DNA of 64,000 bases from Neostapfia colusana (Eukaryota; Streptophyta; Magnoliopsida; Poales; Poaceae), in NCBI GenBank assembly GCA_030760725.1, contig JASWHV010000011.1:11185501-11249500 (forward strand). Reading direction: 5' to 3'. Shown in pieces: positions 10,404-21,435 of the stretch (its first letter is position 1; each line of letters opens with the position of its first letter). Under the pieces are notes generated by a model that worked only from the letters and a program-made list of their open reading frames with translations, was not told the origin of the DNA and did not search any database. Both the position numbers and the translations under genes were made by a program.

Positions 10404-12815
10404 TTACTCGGGTCTACAGCGATGCCCTCCGCTGACAAAATATTCCCAGGAAAAGGCACTTGCGATATCCAGAATTCACACTTGCTGAAGTTCACGTATA
10501 TCTTGAGATCCCGCATCCTTTGCAAGACTATACGCAGGTGCTTCGCATGTTCTTCCTCCAACTTGGAATATACCAATATGTCATTGATGAATACCACGAC
10601 AAACTTGTCCAGCTCCGGCATGAATACCGAGTTCATCAAGTACATGAAATGAGCTGGAGCGTTGGTGAGGCCGAAGGAAATGACCAGGTACTCTTAAAGT
10701 CCGTACCTCGTCGAGAAAGCCGTCTTCGGGATGTCCTCAGCCCGTATCTTAATCTGATGGTACCCGGATCTTAAGTCCATTTTGGAAAATATCTTTGCTT
10801 CGACCAATTGATCAAACAACATGTCGATCCGTGGCAACGGGTACTTGTTTTTTATTATTACATCGTTTAGTGGACGATAGTCCACGCAAAGCCGTAACGT
10901 TTCATCCTTCTTCTTCACAAATAATGCCAAACAGCCCCATGGCGAGGAGCCCGGCCTAATAAACCCCTTCTCCAGCAGGTCTGTCAACTGTGTTTTCAAT
11001 TCTGCCAACTCCTTTGGCACCATTTTGTACGGCCTTCTGGATATTGGCATAGTTTCCGGTGCAAGTTCAATCTTGAACTCCACCTCTCTGTCGGGCGGCA
11101 TCCCCAGTAAATCATCCGGGAAGACGTTTGGAAACTCACGGACTACTGGAATGTCTTCCAATCTGATAGTGGTGGCTTGGTATACACTTGGAAGCTTTAT
11201 TTCTGGACTGTCCAGAAATAATGAATGAGACTCGTGCATTTCTGAGTATAGATGCACGACTCGTAGGACGGTGTCTAAAACAGTGCCGTGGCAGGTTAAC
11301 CACGACATTCCTAGAATGGCATAGACCTTTTGTCCCTCTAAAGCTATGAGAGACGTAGGGTATACCCTACCCCCTAGGCATAATGGCGCTTTCGAAACCA
11401 TCATGCTTGCTGAAATTTTCCCACCCGATGAACAAATCACGTAAGGACTTTTGGTGGGTAGTATTTGCAAGCTGTATTTAGCAATAAAAGCTTGGCTAAT
11501 GAAACTATGCGTGGCACCTGAATCAAATAACACTATGGCAGGATGCTGGTGCAGTTGGAACATACCCGCAAGGATTGGTTCTCCCTCCGGCATGTCCTCT
11601 ATGGTGAGTTGGTGGACGGCGCCAGGCTTAGGGTTTGCCCGCCGTGCATTAATGGGGTTCCGGGGTTGATTCCTCCCCGGAAACTGTGGTGCCACTCCGC
11701 CGCCTTGCCTCTCGGGGCAGTTGTTGGCGAAGTGCCCTTGGCGACCGCATTTGTAGCATGCGGTTGACGGTTGGCCCGTACTTGGAGGACGAAAGCCCGG
11801 CATGCACTGCAGAGGTGAAAACGCACAAGGCATCGTCCACTGCTGCTGTTGTTGCTGTGGAGATGGTGCTGGTAATGCCGGTCGGAACGCCGGTGGTGAG
11901 TACGGACGACTGCAAAACTGCATTGGTCGCTGCAGTGCCTGCCAGCGTTGGCCCGATGGTGAGCGATACACCATCCGATATTTTTGTGGAGGACCACCTC
12001 CCTCTCCACTGCTCTGCAGCGTGCTTCTCTTCTTCTCCGCCGCCGCTAACTCCTTGCCGGAGTCCTCTTGCACAATCGCAGCATCAATAATGTCATTGAG
12101 GCTGCCGTGATTGAAGATCGCCAGCTTGTCCTTCAGGAGCAGATTCAGCCCCTGGTAAAAGTGGTCCCGCCGCTTCGTCAGTATCGGCGTGATATGACGC
12201 ATAAAGCACGAGATTGTTGAACGCTCTGGAGTACTCCAGCACGTTCCTGCTGCCCTGCTGCAGGCGAAGGAAATCATGCGTCTTCCTTTTCATCAGACCC
12301 GGTGGTATGTGATAGGCCCTGAAGGCCGTCTGGAACTCCACCCAGGTCAGCACTCGCTCGGTGGGTTGCGAGGCACAAAAGTTGGCCCACCAAGCGCTCA
12401 CGGACCCCTGTAGTTGTTGGGCCGCGAGCTGCGTCTTCCGCTGCTCACTCACTTGGAGCAGCCCGAACTTCATTTCCATCGTGCGGAGCCAGTTGTCCGC
12501 ATCGAGGGGTTCATCCTCCCTTGAGAATACGGGGGGATGAGTAGCCAGAAAGTCTGAGTAGAAGCTTTGTTGACGCTCCTCTCGGTCTTGACGCCTCTCA
12601 GGTCAAGACGTATTTGCAATCAGCGTTTGCAGCAATTCGGTATGCTGCTGGTGCAAGCCTGCCATGGCCGCAACACTATCAGCCTACATGACCGTTGGCG
12701 GTGGTGGTGGCGGTTGCTGCTGTTTCTGTCCCGAGGAAGCCTCGGGAGGCTGTTGGGAGGCCTCTCCCCCCTGACTTGACCCACCAATCTCCGTGTTGGC
12801 GCGTGTACGAGTCAT
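10404..12815 (-). pseudogene. gag-pol: TE-3 gag-protease-RT, broken and cut by TE-2
   Basis: The Gag start is ATG at 12813-12815 (M-T-R-T-R-A-N-T). Gag has stops in the Gln/Pro-rich N-terminus (TAG after P-T-V-M; TGA after A-N-T-S) and a frameshift near 12190. A CCHC knuckle ([14 protein letters not shown]) follows, then an aspartic protease with an intact [11 protein letters not shown] and RT from about 11170. RT has a stop at 10694-10696 (after R-Y-G-L), and its catalytic motif reads F-I-N-D instead of F-I-D-D (10583-10585). The frame ends at 10404, where the TE-2 LTR begins. The element cannot replicate by itself. Confidence 0.9.
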
Positions 12816-13088
12816 TCTGAAATCCAAGACAGCAGCGATCAGCACATGTCATTCCTAAAATTCTATAGAAACAGTAGGTATTGAAGTGACACTTGAATAA
12901 ACTCACACAACATTCACATATATTAATAAAGCATAAACTTCATACAAAATACATTACTCTCGGATCCCCAAGAAGTCGTGCTCATGTCGTCACTACCTAT
13001 ACACATACTACTGTCTACACGACATGTCACCTGTTACAAAAGTTTCTACACACCACCCTCGCTGCCCTACTTGGCAAAGGTAAACTCA

Positions 13089-14048
13089 CTACTCGGAGTA
13101 GAACTCGACCTCCTGCGGGTTTTCCTCCTCTGCTATCTCTGCTGGTGGCTCAGGGTCCATGACCTCTCCGGGTTCAGGTTCCGCCATCGCCGGGATACCT
13201 AAAACCACTGGTACTGCACCTACCATCGGTAGGCCCACTACCGGAGGCACGAGGTGTTGCAAAGCATGCACCTTGTCCATGGCCTGATTGTAGTCTTCTT
13301 CCCAGCCCTGCCCCTCCTCAATAGAGTCATCACGCTCTTGAGTGAGGACCTCGTTCTGCTGGGTCAAGGCCTGTATCTGCTGCTGCAAAGCCGTAATGTC
13401 GACACGGCTTTTCTTTGTCGCCTTCTTCAGATGACACAACTGATTGTGTTGTTCATTCAGTTGCTTGATCGTCGGAAGGAGCACATTACGGAGTGCACTA
13501 TGAGCACTCTCGAAATGGTCTTGGCGTCTGGTGCTCTCTTGGAGCTCCACGGCAAGTTGAGCTGTGTGGACAGCTTGGCTGTCCATCACGGTCTTTCCTG
13601 CCGCCAAATGGAGGCTGAGGTTTGCCTCCGCTGGATTGTACTTTGGGCAACTCGGATTTGTTGCCTCAAAGTACCACTCTCTCCACACGTGATTAGATCG
13701 CCCCTCCACCGGGAAAAGCGCGTATGGAGTGCCCTCCATATCTCTCACGTGTAGTTGGCAGAAACGCGACATGGTGTCGCGGGCTGCCATCTGCCACATC
13801 TCCTCCGGTTGTCTACCTCTCACCGTGACGGTGAACGGTGCCTAACCGGCTGGCGTAGGTCCTGCTGGAACTTCGACATGGATGGCCCATATCTTGTTCC
13901 CCTCCTAGCCTTCTTCCTTGGTGAGGTACCGCGGCGTCTCCACATACCAGAAATATTGAAGCATTAGCTTCAACAGTTCCGGATAACCGCTGCGTTGAGA
14001 ACAGTGGGACACCACCCACCCATTCTCTAATTGTTTCTCCTCTGCCAT
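13089..14048 (-). pseudogene. TE-3 orf0 upstream of gag (two in-frame stops)
   Basis: ATG at 14046-14048 (M-A-E-E-K-Q-L-E-N-G-W) to TAG 13089-13091. Two in-frame TAGs occur near 13903 and 13842; from there the last 244 codons are open. The N-terminal half has aromatic-rich blocks (M-L-Q-Y-F-W-Y-V-E-T-P-R and H-V-W-R-E-W-Y-F-E). The middle is a Gln/Leu/Glu-rich probable coiled coil (L-Q-Q-Q-I-Q-A-L-T-Q-Q-N) and the C-terminus is acidic and proline-rich. Placement matches the orf0 of TE-1. Function unknown; nucleic-acid or particle roles are only guesses. Confidence 0.75.
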
Positions 14049-15535
14049 CTGTAGAAACATATTTGAAAAAGATCAAATATTCATTTCAACAGTAAATCAT
14101 TGAGTTATAACATAAAACATGTCATGAAACTCATAAAACATGGAAACACAAATCAAACTTAGCACACATTTGATTGCTGGTCTGCTGCCCAAACTGACAG
14201 CACTGACCAGTTTCCCTTTTAACCTGATTTAGACCAAGCTACAGGAAAAAAAGTTCTGGAGCTCAACATCAAAGTAAAATTTAACTTCAATAGCTTTCCA
14301 TAATGTATTTTCTTGGCCTCAAATCTTTCCTGGTTCAAAAGTTATGAGATGTCAAAGTCGACAGAATTTCTGGACAAAATTGGACAGCACCTCCCTGCTT
14401 GAGATACTGATTTTATCCAAGAATTCCAGTTAATTCTACCACTAATTTGACAAAACTTTCTGTTACAAAGTTTAACTTATCTCATGAACTTTTCAGAACT
14501 ACCTCATTTTCTATTTTTGGATTTTTATGCAGGAAGTTATGCTCAATTTACAGAAAGTTACAGAGAGTATTTGCTCTGCCCTGTTTTCTGGACAGTGTCA
14601 ACTCTACTGCATTTTTCAACTGGTTAAGTGATGAAATACCTCTGGACATCAATATAAAAGTTGTAAAGCTCTTCCAAAGCTTTCCAGAAATATATCATAT
14701 GACCCCAACGTCAAAAGCACTCGACCTCTAACCTCTGTATAACTTCAGCAATATTTCAGCTGAAAACAGGGGACTCTGTCCTTAGTGTCCTATAAGTTAA
14801 AAACTTGTTAACTTTGAACATCCTGATTAAGGGAAGGAGTTAAGTCACAATTTTAGTGCTCCGGACCAAAACTTTCAAGTTTTACAATGAGGTTGATCAT
14901 TTCGTGGGGTGTGACATTGAGGCGTCACCAGTTCATGCCGGTACTACGTTCTTCATAAAGGAAACATATACCGGACTTAGCCGGCTTCGTTAGTTCAGTG
15001 GCACTAAACATCTCTTGCACACGTGTGCTACTCGTCTACCAATCCGTGGTTATACTACTTGCAAATAAACCACACAATCGTCAGGCTCGGCTGCACACCA
15101 AACCCGGTCCCAATACAGTTCATGCAACCGTCCGTCATCACTCGCACGGTTGTTCTCAAGCCAATCACGCCTTGAGCTGTGTGTTCATGTTACTAACCAC
15201 GTGACGGGGTCTCCCATACTTTCTCGTAGCACGCCAGGGAAGGGCGTTGCTCGAATATCCCAAACGACATGAAGAGTCGTAGAGGATACTAAAGCTAGCC
15301 GGGTTACCTGTCACCCGTGAGGCTCCACCCTTTAGCTTGTGCGCACTGGTGGACAGCGCTTACATGCACCCCCCGAGACATATGACGTCCCGAGATGCAT
15401 GATTTTCTGACATAAGCAACTAGGTTAGAGTTGCCACTTGCTATACACTAATAACATCCTTATATGGGCTACTAACTTGTTCCTCACCGAGTTTCTGAAA
15501 AGATGACCTTTTTAAGTGCATTAAACCTCAAACGA
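14049..15535 (-). other. TE-3 untranslated leader
   Basis: About 1.5 kb between primer-binding site and orf0. It shares short blocks with the TE-4 leader (for example ACACGTGTGCAAGAG at about 15020 and 26800). No coding signal seen. Confidence 0.7.
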
Positions 15536-15547
15536 GCTCTGATACCA
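15536..15547 (-). promoter_or_regulatory. TE-3 primer-binding site (initiator tRNA-Met)
   Basis: The complement reads TGGTATCAGAGC, three bases inside the LTR end at 15551. Confidence 0.93.
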
Positions 15548-15653
15548 CGCTGCGAGGACCCGACTGTCTCGACTAGCCCGGATCACGCTGAGGGGTGCTG
15601 CGCTGCACAGCACTGGATAACACACATAAAAGGTACAAAGTGGAAGCAAAATT

Positions 15654-15659
15654 TTTATT
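15654..15659 (-). terminator. Poly(A) signal AATAAA in LTR D
   Basis: The complement reads GTAATAAAAA, about 120 bases after the exon-3 stop and about 100 bases before the LTR end. Confidence 0.55.
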
Positions 15660-15780
15660 ACAATAAACCGTTTTGAACATGTTTACAATAAAATACGTCA
15701 AGTCTACACTCACGGGCATAGACTAAGCAAAAGAGTTCACGTTTAGCCCGTGAACGTGTTCCCACTAGCACGCACACACA

Positions 15781-17041
15781 CTAACACGGCGGCGAGCACG
15801 ACTCCCACTCGACGGGGTTGCCGTCTTGGGGTTCCGTCTCTTCCTCAGGAGTCTCCTCCTCATAGCATCCTGCAAACGCTTCAAACACAAGCAGTGAGCA
15901 CGATGGCTCGGCAAGACTCACCCATCTTTCCTATACATGAAACTCTACATGCTGGGTTTGCATTGTGTAATGGAATGTAAGTTGCAAAGGACACACCTAA
16001 TTAGTTAACCTTACTTTCAAGTTTTCAGAGCAAGTTGTGGAAAAACATCGTGCGGAGGCACATAAGAGAGCGGCAATCAAAAAAGAAACACATTTCTCTC
16101 ATGTGCTTTGCCCATGGTTGAAAAGAACTTTAATTAGCTCTAAACTACAACAGATCATTAGCAACCAAAGTACATCTTTCCATCAGCAACTTTTTAACAT
16201 GACTCTAGCCCATTCTTTCTACGTTACGGTACAGTGAACAAGTGGTACTCACTGATCGCGAGGGACGTTGATTATAATCGATTTACACCTGCAGGGTCAC
16301 CGGAATAACCTATCACGTATGCCCGTACTCGATGTTTCCTACAGCAACCACCACGGACGTCGTACGCAACCACCTTTCATCCATCATCCAAATGTTGAAC
16401 CGGTCCTATCACTCCGAGCATGAGGTCTCTGCGCGCACATCTGCAGTGCTGCCAGCTGATTTACACCTCATGCTCTCAACCTACCCTCTAGACGACAAGC
16501 TATGCCTCAACAGATAGCTACACGAATTACATCGGTTTCCCAGTTCCCATATATCCGGTAGGTCTTCTGTACTGTTCTAGCTTGTTCAACAGGCCCGCAC
16601 ACGGCTCGGTCCTCAATCGACACAAGCGGAGCTATGGCACCAAGGCCCCAAAGTCCTGCTGTCCTTACTCTCTGCTCGGTCTCATTTTTCTTGCCATGTG
16701 TTCCATTTGCTATCTCTAACCATGTGGTGTGCCTCTAGCTTATTCTCGCGAGCAGTTCCAACTACTCGACTTGTACCGAATTTTACAATAGTTGAGCATT
16801 GCAGTGGCTACTCGAGGTTTAAAAACCTAAGCCCAAAACCCTGGTTCTCTTGGCTATGCAATTGGGTTTTCAAGTAAAACTCTAATGCACAATTAAAGTG
16901 GATACTAAATGTAATTTCTCAAAAATAAAGTTTGTAAAATGGTTAATGCAAACCGTAGCTTGCCTTGCTCCTGGTTGTATGTTAGCTGTTCCTCCGGGAT
17001 GATGAAATCCAACACCTCCGGCTCCTCTTCAACCTTAGAGA
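15781..17041 (-). CDS. Putative spliced LTR ORF, exons 2-3, in LTR D
   Basis: Exon 2 is 17041-16964: acceptor TTGTGTAG, 25 codons (S-K-V-E-E-E-P-E-V-L-D-F-I-I-P-E-E), ends in phase 1 at GC donor CAAG then GCAAGC. Exon 3 is 15869-15781: acceptor GTTTGCAG, joins in frame, 29 codons, very acidic (Y-E-E-E-T-P-E-E-E-T-E-P), ends S-P-P-C then TAG. Exon 3 has exactly the length of the LTR K copy and shares E-E-E-x-P-E-x-E-T-E-P and the P-C stop context. The core P-E-V-L-D-F matches LTRs A and C. The LTR also carries a TATA box and AATAAA, so a complete transcription unit is possible. Exon 1 is unresolved; ATG at 18153-18155 is a candidate. Confidence 0.58.
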
Positions 17042-18403
17042 CTACACAATATAAATATGTATGCGTGTAAATTTAAATGCATTTGAATTTGAAGTTGATA
17101 TTGTTAAGACTGTAAGTACTGCAAGACAGGCCCAATGACTCTGAAATTTTTACTGTGGTTTGGATACAACCTAAACAGAGTTTTGGCCAAATTTCATTTC
17201 CAGCATTGCTCATTTGAGCCCTCCACAAATAAACGTGTATTTGACCTTAATTAGAGCTCTTAGGGTTTTCTAAGGATTTTCATGGAACAAGTAATGACTT
17301 TCTGAAAACTAGACTTTTAGACGGTTCTAATGGAATTGGTTTCATCCATTTGAAGATTCCCAGCAAAAGATATGAGCTAAACAAGTTCAGAGAAAATCTG
17401 AAAAATGTTTCTGGAGATTTCTCATTTTCTCTGGAACAGTTTTATTAATCACATCATTATGTTGATCAAATTAGCTCAAATAGATCCGAAATTTTTATGG
17501 TAGCTCAAGGATATTATAGGGAACATCCTGGCCAAATTTCAGAATTTTTGACTAAAGGGTTCTCCAGTTAAAATTCTAAACAATTTTAACTTTGAAGAAT
17601 TAATTCTGGGGAAATATAGGTTTTCATGAGGTGAACTTGATTTGTTGGAAAGTAAAAAAATTTGGTTCACTCGATTTGGAGTTTCCTAGCACAAGTTATG
17701 TGGGTTTGAAGCTTGAACTAGAAACTGAAAATCAGGAAATGTTTAAATCTCTGCCTGTAGGTCCAGGGCTACATGTCACGCTCTGGTGCGTTGGCACACG
17801 GGTTCACACAATTAAATGCATGTAGCCGCACTCCATCCCACACCACAGAGAATCTGGTTCCCGGTTATCCGAGGCTGACACGCGGGGCCCGTGGGTTATC
17901 TTTAACCTCGCGGTCCGGCGCTTGGCCGCTGCCCCCCTCACGGGAGTGCTCGCCGGAGGGGCTCTGCCGTGCGCCAAGCTTCGAGATTTTCACCGCCTCT
18001 GCCTAATTTTGAACGGGGAACACGGTGCTGACCTTAGCTCGATATGAAAACAACTGGAACATAGACGGCGACGAGCGGCGGCTTCTGGAGCACTTCGGCC
18101 GTGTCGGCCGGGCTCCGTAGCACCCCAAATGCTCGAGCGAAAGGTCGTACAGCATCAGTGCACCCTAGGGAAGGTCGTGATGAATTAAATGAGCTCAGTA
18201 ACGACTCCAGCTAGAATGTCACCGTGCGACCTAGGTTGAAAATCAGGAAAACTAGCAAAAATCGGAGAACGGTGGCTATACTCGATGGTTCTCCGAAGTT
18301 TCTGATCCTATGGACTCGCACGGGCATCTAGAAGTAGGTTACTAAGTTATGTGATGAGTGGTGCGGTGTGTATCATGAATTTTCCAAAGTGGCCCGGCGG
18401 TCT

Positions 18404-18411
18404 CTTTTATA
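18404..18411 (-). promoter_or_regulatory. TATA box of LTR D
   Basis: The complement reads TATAAAAG within CTATAAAAGAGACC. It lies about 1.2 kb inside the LTR and upstream of the candidate ATG at 18155. Confidence 0.6.
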
Positions 18412-19576
18412 GACCGGCGCAAAACCGTGAAATTCCGGTGACGGCAGCTCATGTCATGCCGCCGGAGCTTGCGGTGAGGGAAGAGAAGACTTTGACGAAC
18501 CCCTTTTCTGTTCACAGCTTGGGGAAAGGCGGTCTGTGGTGGCCAGACAAGGTGTTCTTGTGGCGGCGGCTTGGTCTGAACCGAAGAAGAAGAAATGGCT
18601 CGAAGAAGCTCGAGGAAGATCGGTCACGGGCTGGAACCAGTGCGAGAACGTCGAGCAAGTGTCAGCGAACTCGGCTGCGGCCTCAGATCGGCATGACAGC
18701 CCCTGGCACGACCGGGCGACGGTGGAGCAGAGAGCTTCGGCGAGCGGCGCTTTTCTTTCATGCGAGAGCGAAGCAATCGGGTCTGTAAGCGAGGAAATTG
18801 TTCCGTGCTCGTCCGAGGGTGAGGATGAGGGTGCGGGGAAACGGCTCAGTGGCCAGAGCACGCAGGCAGCCGGTGGCGATGTGTTCTCGCCGTGGCATCC
18901 GCTCGGCTGCGCGCAAGAACCCGAGCACCCGGCTTCAGTCGGTTTGATCACTGGGTGACTGACATAAGGGCCCCACTCCTCAGTTCTAACCTCACAAATT
19001 AAACTCCTACTGCTCTTAATTCTTGGGGACCCTAATACCCCTGTAGTTTGATCAAACATCCAAATTCCCATTTGAATTTGAATGAATCAAAGTGTGATTT
19101 GATTTGATCAATTTTGCATCACATGTTAACTGAAATTCAAATTTAATTTGAATTTAAGCAAAATAGCTCATGTCAAGATCAACTCCAAATGGAGTGAAAA
19201 TTGGTGTGTGAGCTCACAAAAATGTGCTGAGTGTGAAAATAAATCCCACTTTTGAATTCATGGGATGAAAGGAGTTTGAATTTGAATTTAAGTTCAAACT
19301 AGCCTTTTTCTAGTTGTACCCAAAAACACCTCAAAAGGTTTTGGATTTAGGTGAAATTTGGCATGAGCATTCCTAGAAAGGTTTGGGAGTTTTCCATATG
19401 CTCAGCCCCTATATGATGCATATGGAAAATACCACTTTTGCATTTTGTGAGTTTATCTCCTAATGAATTTCTTGATGGTGTTTACTTGCTCTTCAAATAT
19501 GTTCATATCCTTTCCTCAAATGAGGTGAGTTGGTGTGATGAACACTTTTAGCAAATGAAAAACTTGGGCCCTTACA

Positions 19577-19655
19577 ATTTATTACTATGTGTAGAAGAGC
19601 CAGTACTAAGTATAAGACATGTGTGGTTAGATTGACTTCTATCCCTAGCCTGAAC
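19577..19655. other. Short unassigned spacer between LTR D and LTR E
   Basis: 79 bp that belongs to neither LTR by its termini. No primer-binding site follows LTR E here, so it is probably pre-insertion sequence. Confidence 0.5.
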
Positions 19656-20932
19656 TGTGGGGACCCGGGGTCCCAACATTCCATGAATCGCATTGGGTAG
19701 TTCCGTGCTATGCGGCACCTAACAACATACATGAAAAGAATAAAATAAAACAAACAAAGTCCTATTTTATTTCTCAACATCGTAATGTTTAGAACATAAT
19801 ATACAGCAGTATATACGCAGCGGAATATACAGCCACATGCACTTTCGATTCTAGCTATGGAAAAGAGAAACCGTTCAGCCCACGGACGCTTCCCACTAGC
19901 TTCACGAAGAGTGTATGACAGCGACAAGGTTTTTGGTGAGATATACAACCCGTGGGGTCCGATGTCTCACCGAACACCCATCATCATAGCACACACAATA
20001 CCACCTGCAAAAAAAAAACTAAAAATGCAACCGTGAGTATGATGGCTCAACAAGACTTAACCATCTCCACTAAACATGGAACTCTATATGCTGGAAATCA
20101 AAAATATAGGACAACAGCAATGACATAAGAGGACTCATCAAAAAGTGAACCTTAATTTCAATTTTTACAGAAGCAATATAATAGTCCTTATGTAGAACAA
20201 CACTTCCATAGTCTTCTCTTCCCTCACCGCAATCAAACAAGAAAAGCTTATTCTGATGTTGCTTGCCCAAACACTTCTATAGCAACATCAGTTTATTGGG
20301 TCCCATATACCATTATGTATATGGTACAGCCCAAACTTGCTCAGCAGGGCCGCACACGGCACGGTCCTTAACTAACACAGGCAGGGCTAGGCACACGAGA
20401 CCCGATCCTGCTGCTCCTAACCCCCTGCCCAGTCTCCATTTGAAATTTAATGAATCATAACAAACCGAACCCGTGTGATCCTTAATCTTTCTCTAGCGAG
20501 TAGATTCCAACAACTCAACTTCTACCGAGACATTTACAACATTATCATAGCAAAACCAATACAATGGAGTCCTATACTCCCCATTCTGTCCAGGGATTCA
20601 TTGGTCATGCAGGTGTAGTGTAAAACAACTTAAACATAATGCACAATATCAAATCTGATCAACATAAGGTCTATGTAAAGCAAAAAATTTATAAAGGCTA
20701 TTAATATGCAAACCGGGGCTTGCCTTGCTCAACAGTGAAGCAAATGTCAGTACTGAGAATAAGAAATCAGCTGCTGGTCCTCCAATCAAAGTTCCTCATT
20801 GAACTCCTTCGTCGTGATCACTATAAATATGCATATGCAAAATGAGAAAATGAAATTCCGTAACTTAATACTTGCAGCTTATATTAATTCAAAAGTTGAT
20901 TAAGTACTTTTGGAATGGCCCAAAGAATCCTC
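19656..20932 (-). repeat. T1 LTR piece (LTR E), 3' end only
   Basis: The plus strand starts TGTGGGGACCCGGGG, the 3' terminus of a minus-oriented T1-type LTR (compare 58191). The conserved GC donor context (GGCAAGCCCCGGTTTGCAT on the complement, about 20703-20724) is present, but the ORF around it has stops. It is cut at about 20932 by the next LTR-like unit, so the GC-rich half is missing. Confidence 0.75.
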
Positions 20933-21018
20933 TGTTGTTTATTGGGTGAAACCCAGGGGGTGGCCCGATCTTCACGGCAGTAAGTACGACAAGGGATAAC
21001 CAGGTGAAAATCAGCTGG

Positions 21019-21246
21019 GATAACTTGCTTTATACCTGCCAAGGTTAGATGTGACCAAGAAACAGGGAGAGAGACAACAAAGTCTTGAGAACTTCAACTC
21101 GATCTCCGATCGAACACAGAACCACAATCCGTGATAACTAGATTTATACCTGTCATGGTTGGCTGTGACCAAGCAACGGGGAGAGGCACCGAAACCTGAA
21201 AGACTTCAACTCGATCTCCGAACGACCGCAGAACCACAAACCGGGA
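21019..21246. repeat. Imperfect tandem duplication, 114-bp period
   Basis: Copies start at GATAAC 21019 and 21133. Both contain TTTATACCTG, GTGACCAAG, ACTTCAACTCGATCTCCGA and CAGAACCACAA in the same order and spacing, at roughly 80 percent identity by eye. Confidence 0.85.
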
Positions 21247-21427
21247 CTAACCCAAACAAAAGGACCGAAAGCCTGGAGCATGAATTAGGGGATCCCAGAG
21301 GGATCACTTTACAAGTCCATGAAGAACAAGAAAGAACAAAGTCGTGCAAGGCACTCAACACTCAGCTGTAGAAACAATCTTGTTTATCAAATTATCAAAG
21401 GTTCTTTTTCCAGGAGCACAAGGGTGA

Positions 21428-21435
21428 TATTTATA
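21428..21435 (-). promoter_or_regulatory. TATA box in the LTR-like segment
   Basis: The complement reads TATAAATA within AGTATAAATATCACCC. It is oriented toward the tandem duplication. Confidence 0.5.

Larger units (their letters stand above)
10404..19576 (-). mobile_element. TE-3: 5' part of a T1 Ty3/Gypsy element
   Basis: Reads right to left: 5' LTR 15551-19576, primer-binding site 15536-15547, leader, orf0 (14048-13089), then gag, protease and reverse transcriptase (12815-10404). The polyprotein stops abruptly within RT at the TE-2 LTR end. RNase H, integrase and 3' LTR are expected left of the window. Confidence 0.88.
15551..19576 (-). repeat. TE-3 5' LTR (LTR D), T1 family, about 4026 bp
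   Basis: The complement starts TGTAAGGGCCC at 19576 and ends GGTCCTCGCA at 15551, next to the primer-binding site. The start matches the solo LTR K (TGTAAGGGCCCGAG at 21693). It has a TATA box at 18404-18411, the split ORF at 17041-15781 and AATAAA at 15654-15659. The large GC-rich block (about 17760-18960) has long overlapping open frames on both strands that I treat as chance. Confidence 0.9.

Noticed and set aside
11599..12009. Open frames overlapping TE-3 gag on both strands
   Set aside because: Shadow frames of the Gln/Pro-rich gag region, whose true frame is shown by the zinc knuckle and protease.
18454..19071. 205-codon open frame (minus) and overlapping 140-145-codon frames (plus) in LTR D
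   Set aside because: GC-rich LTR block with several long frames on both strands at once, low-complexity composition and no matching frame in other LTR copies; chance ORFs.
19656..20932. Working LTR ORF in LTR E
   Set aside because: The GC donor is present, but the exon-2 frame meets a stop and the last exon has diverged; same for F and G.
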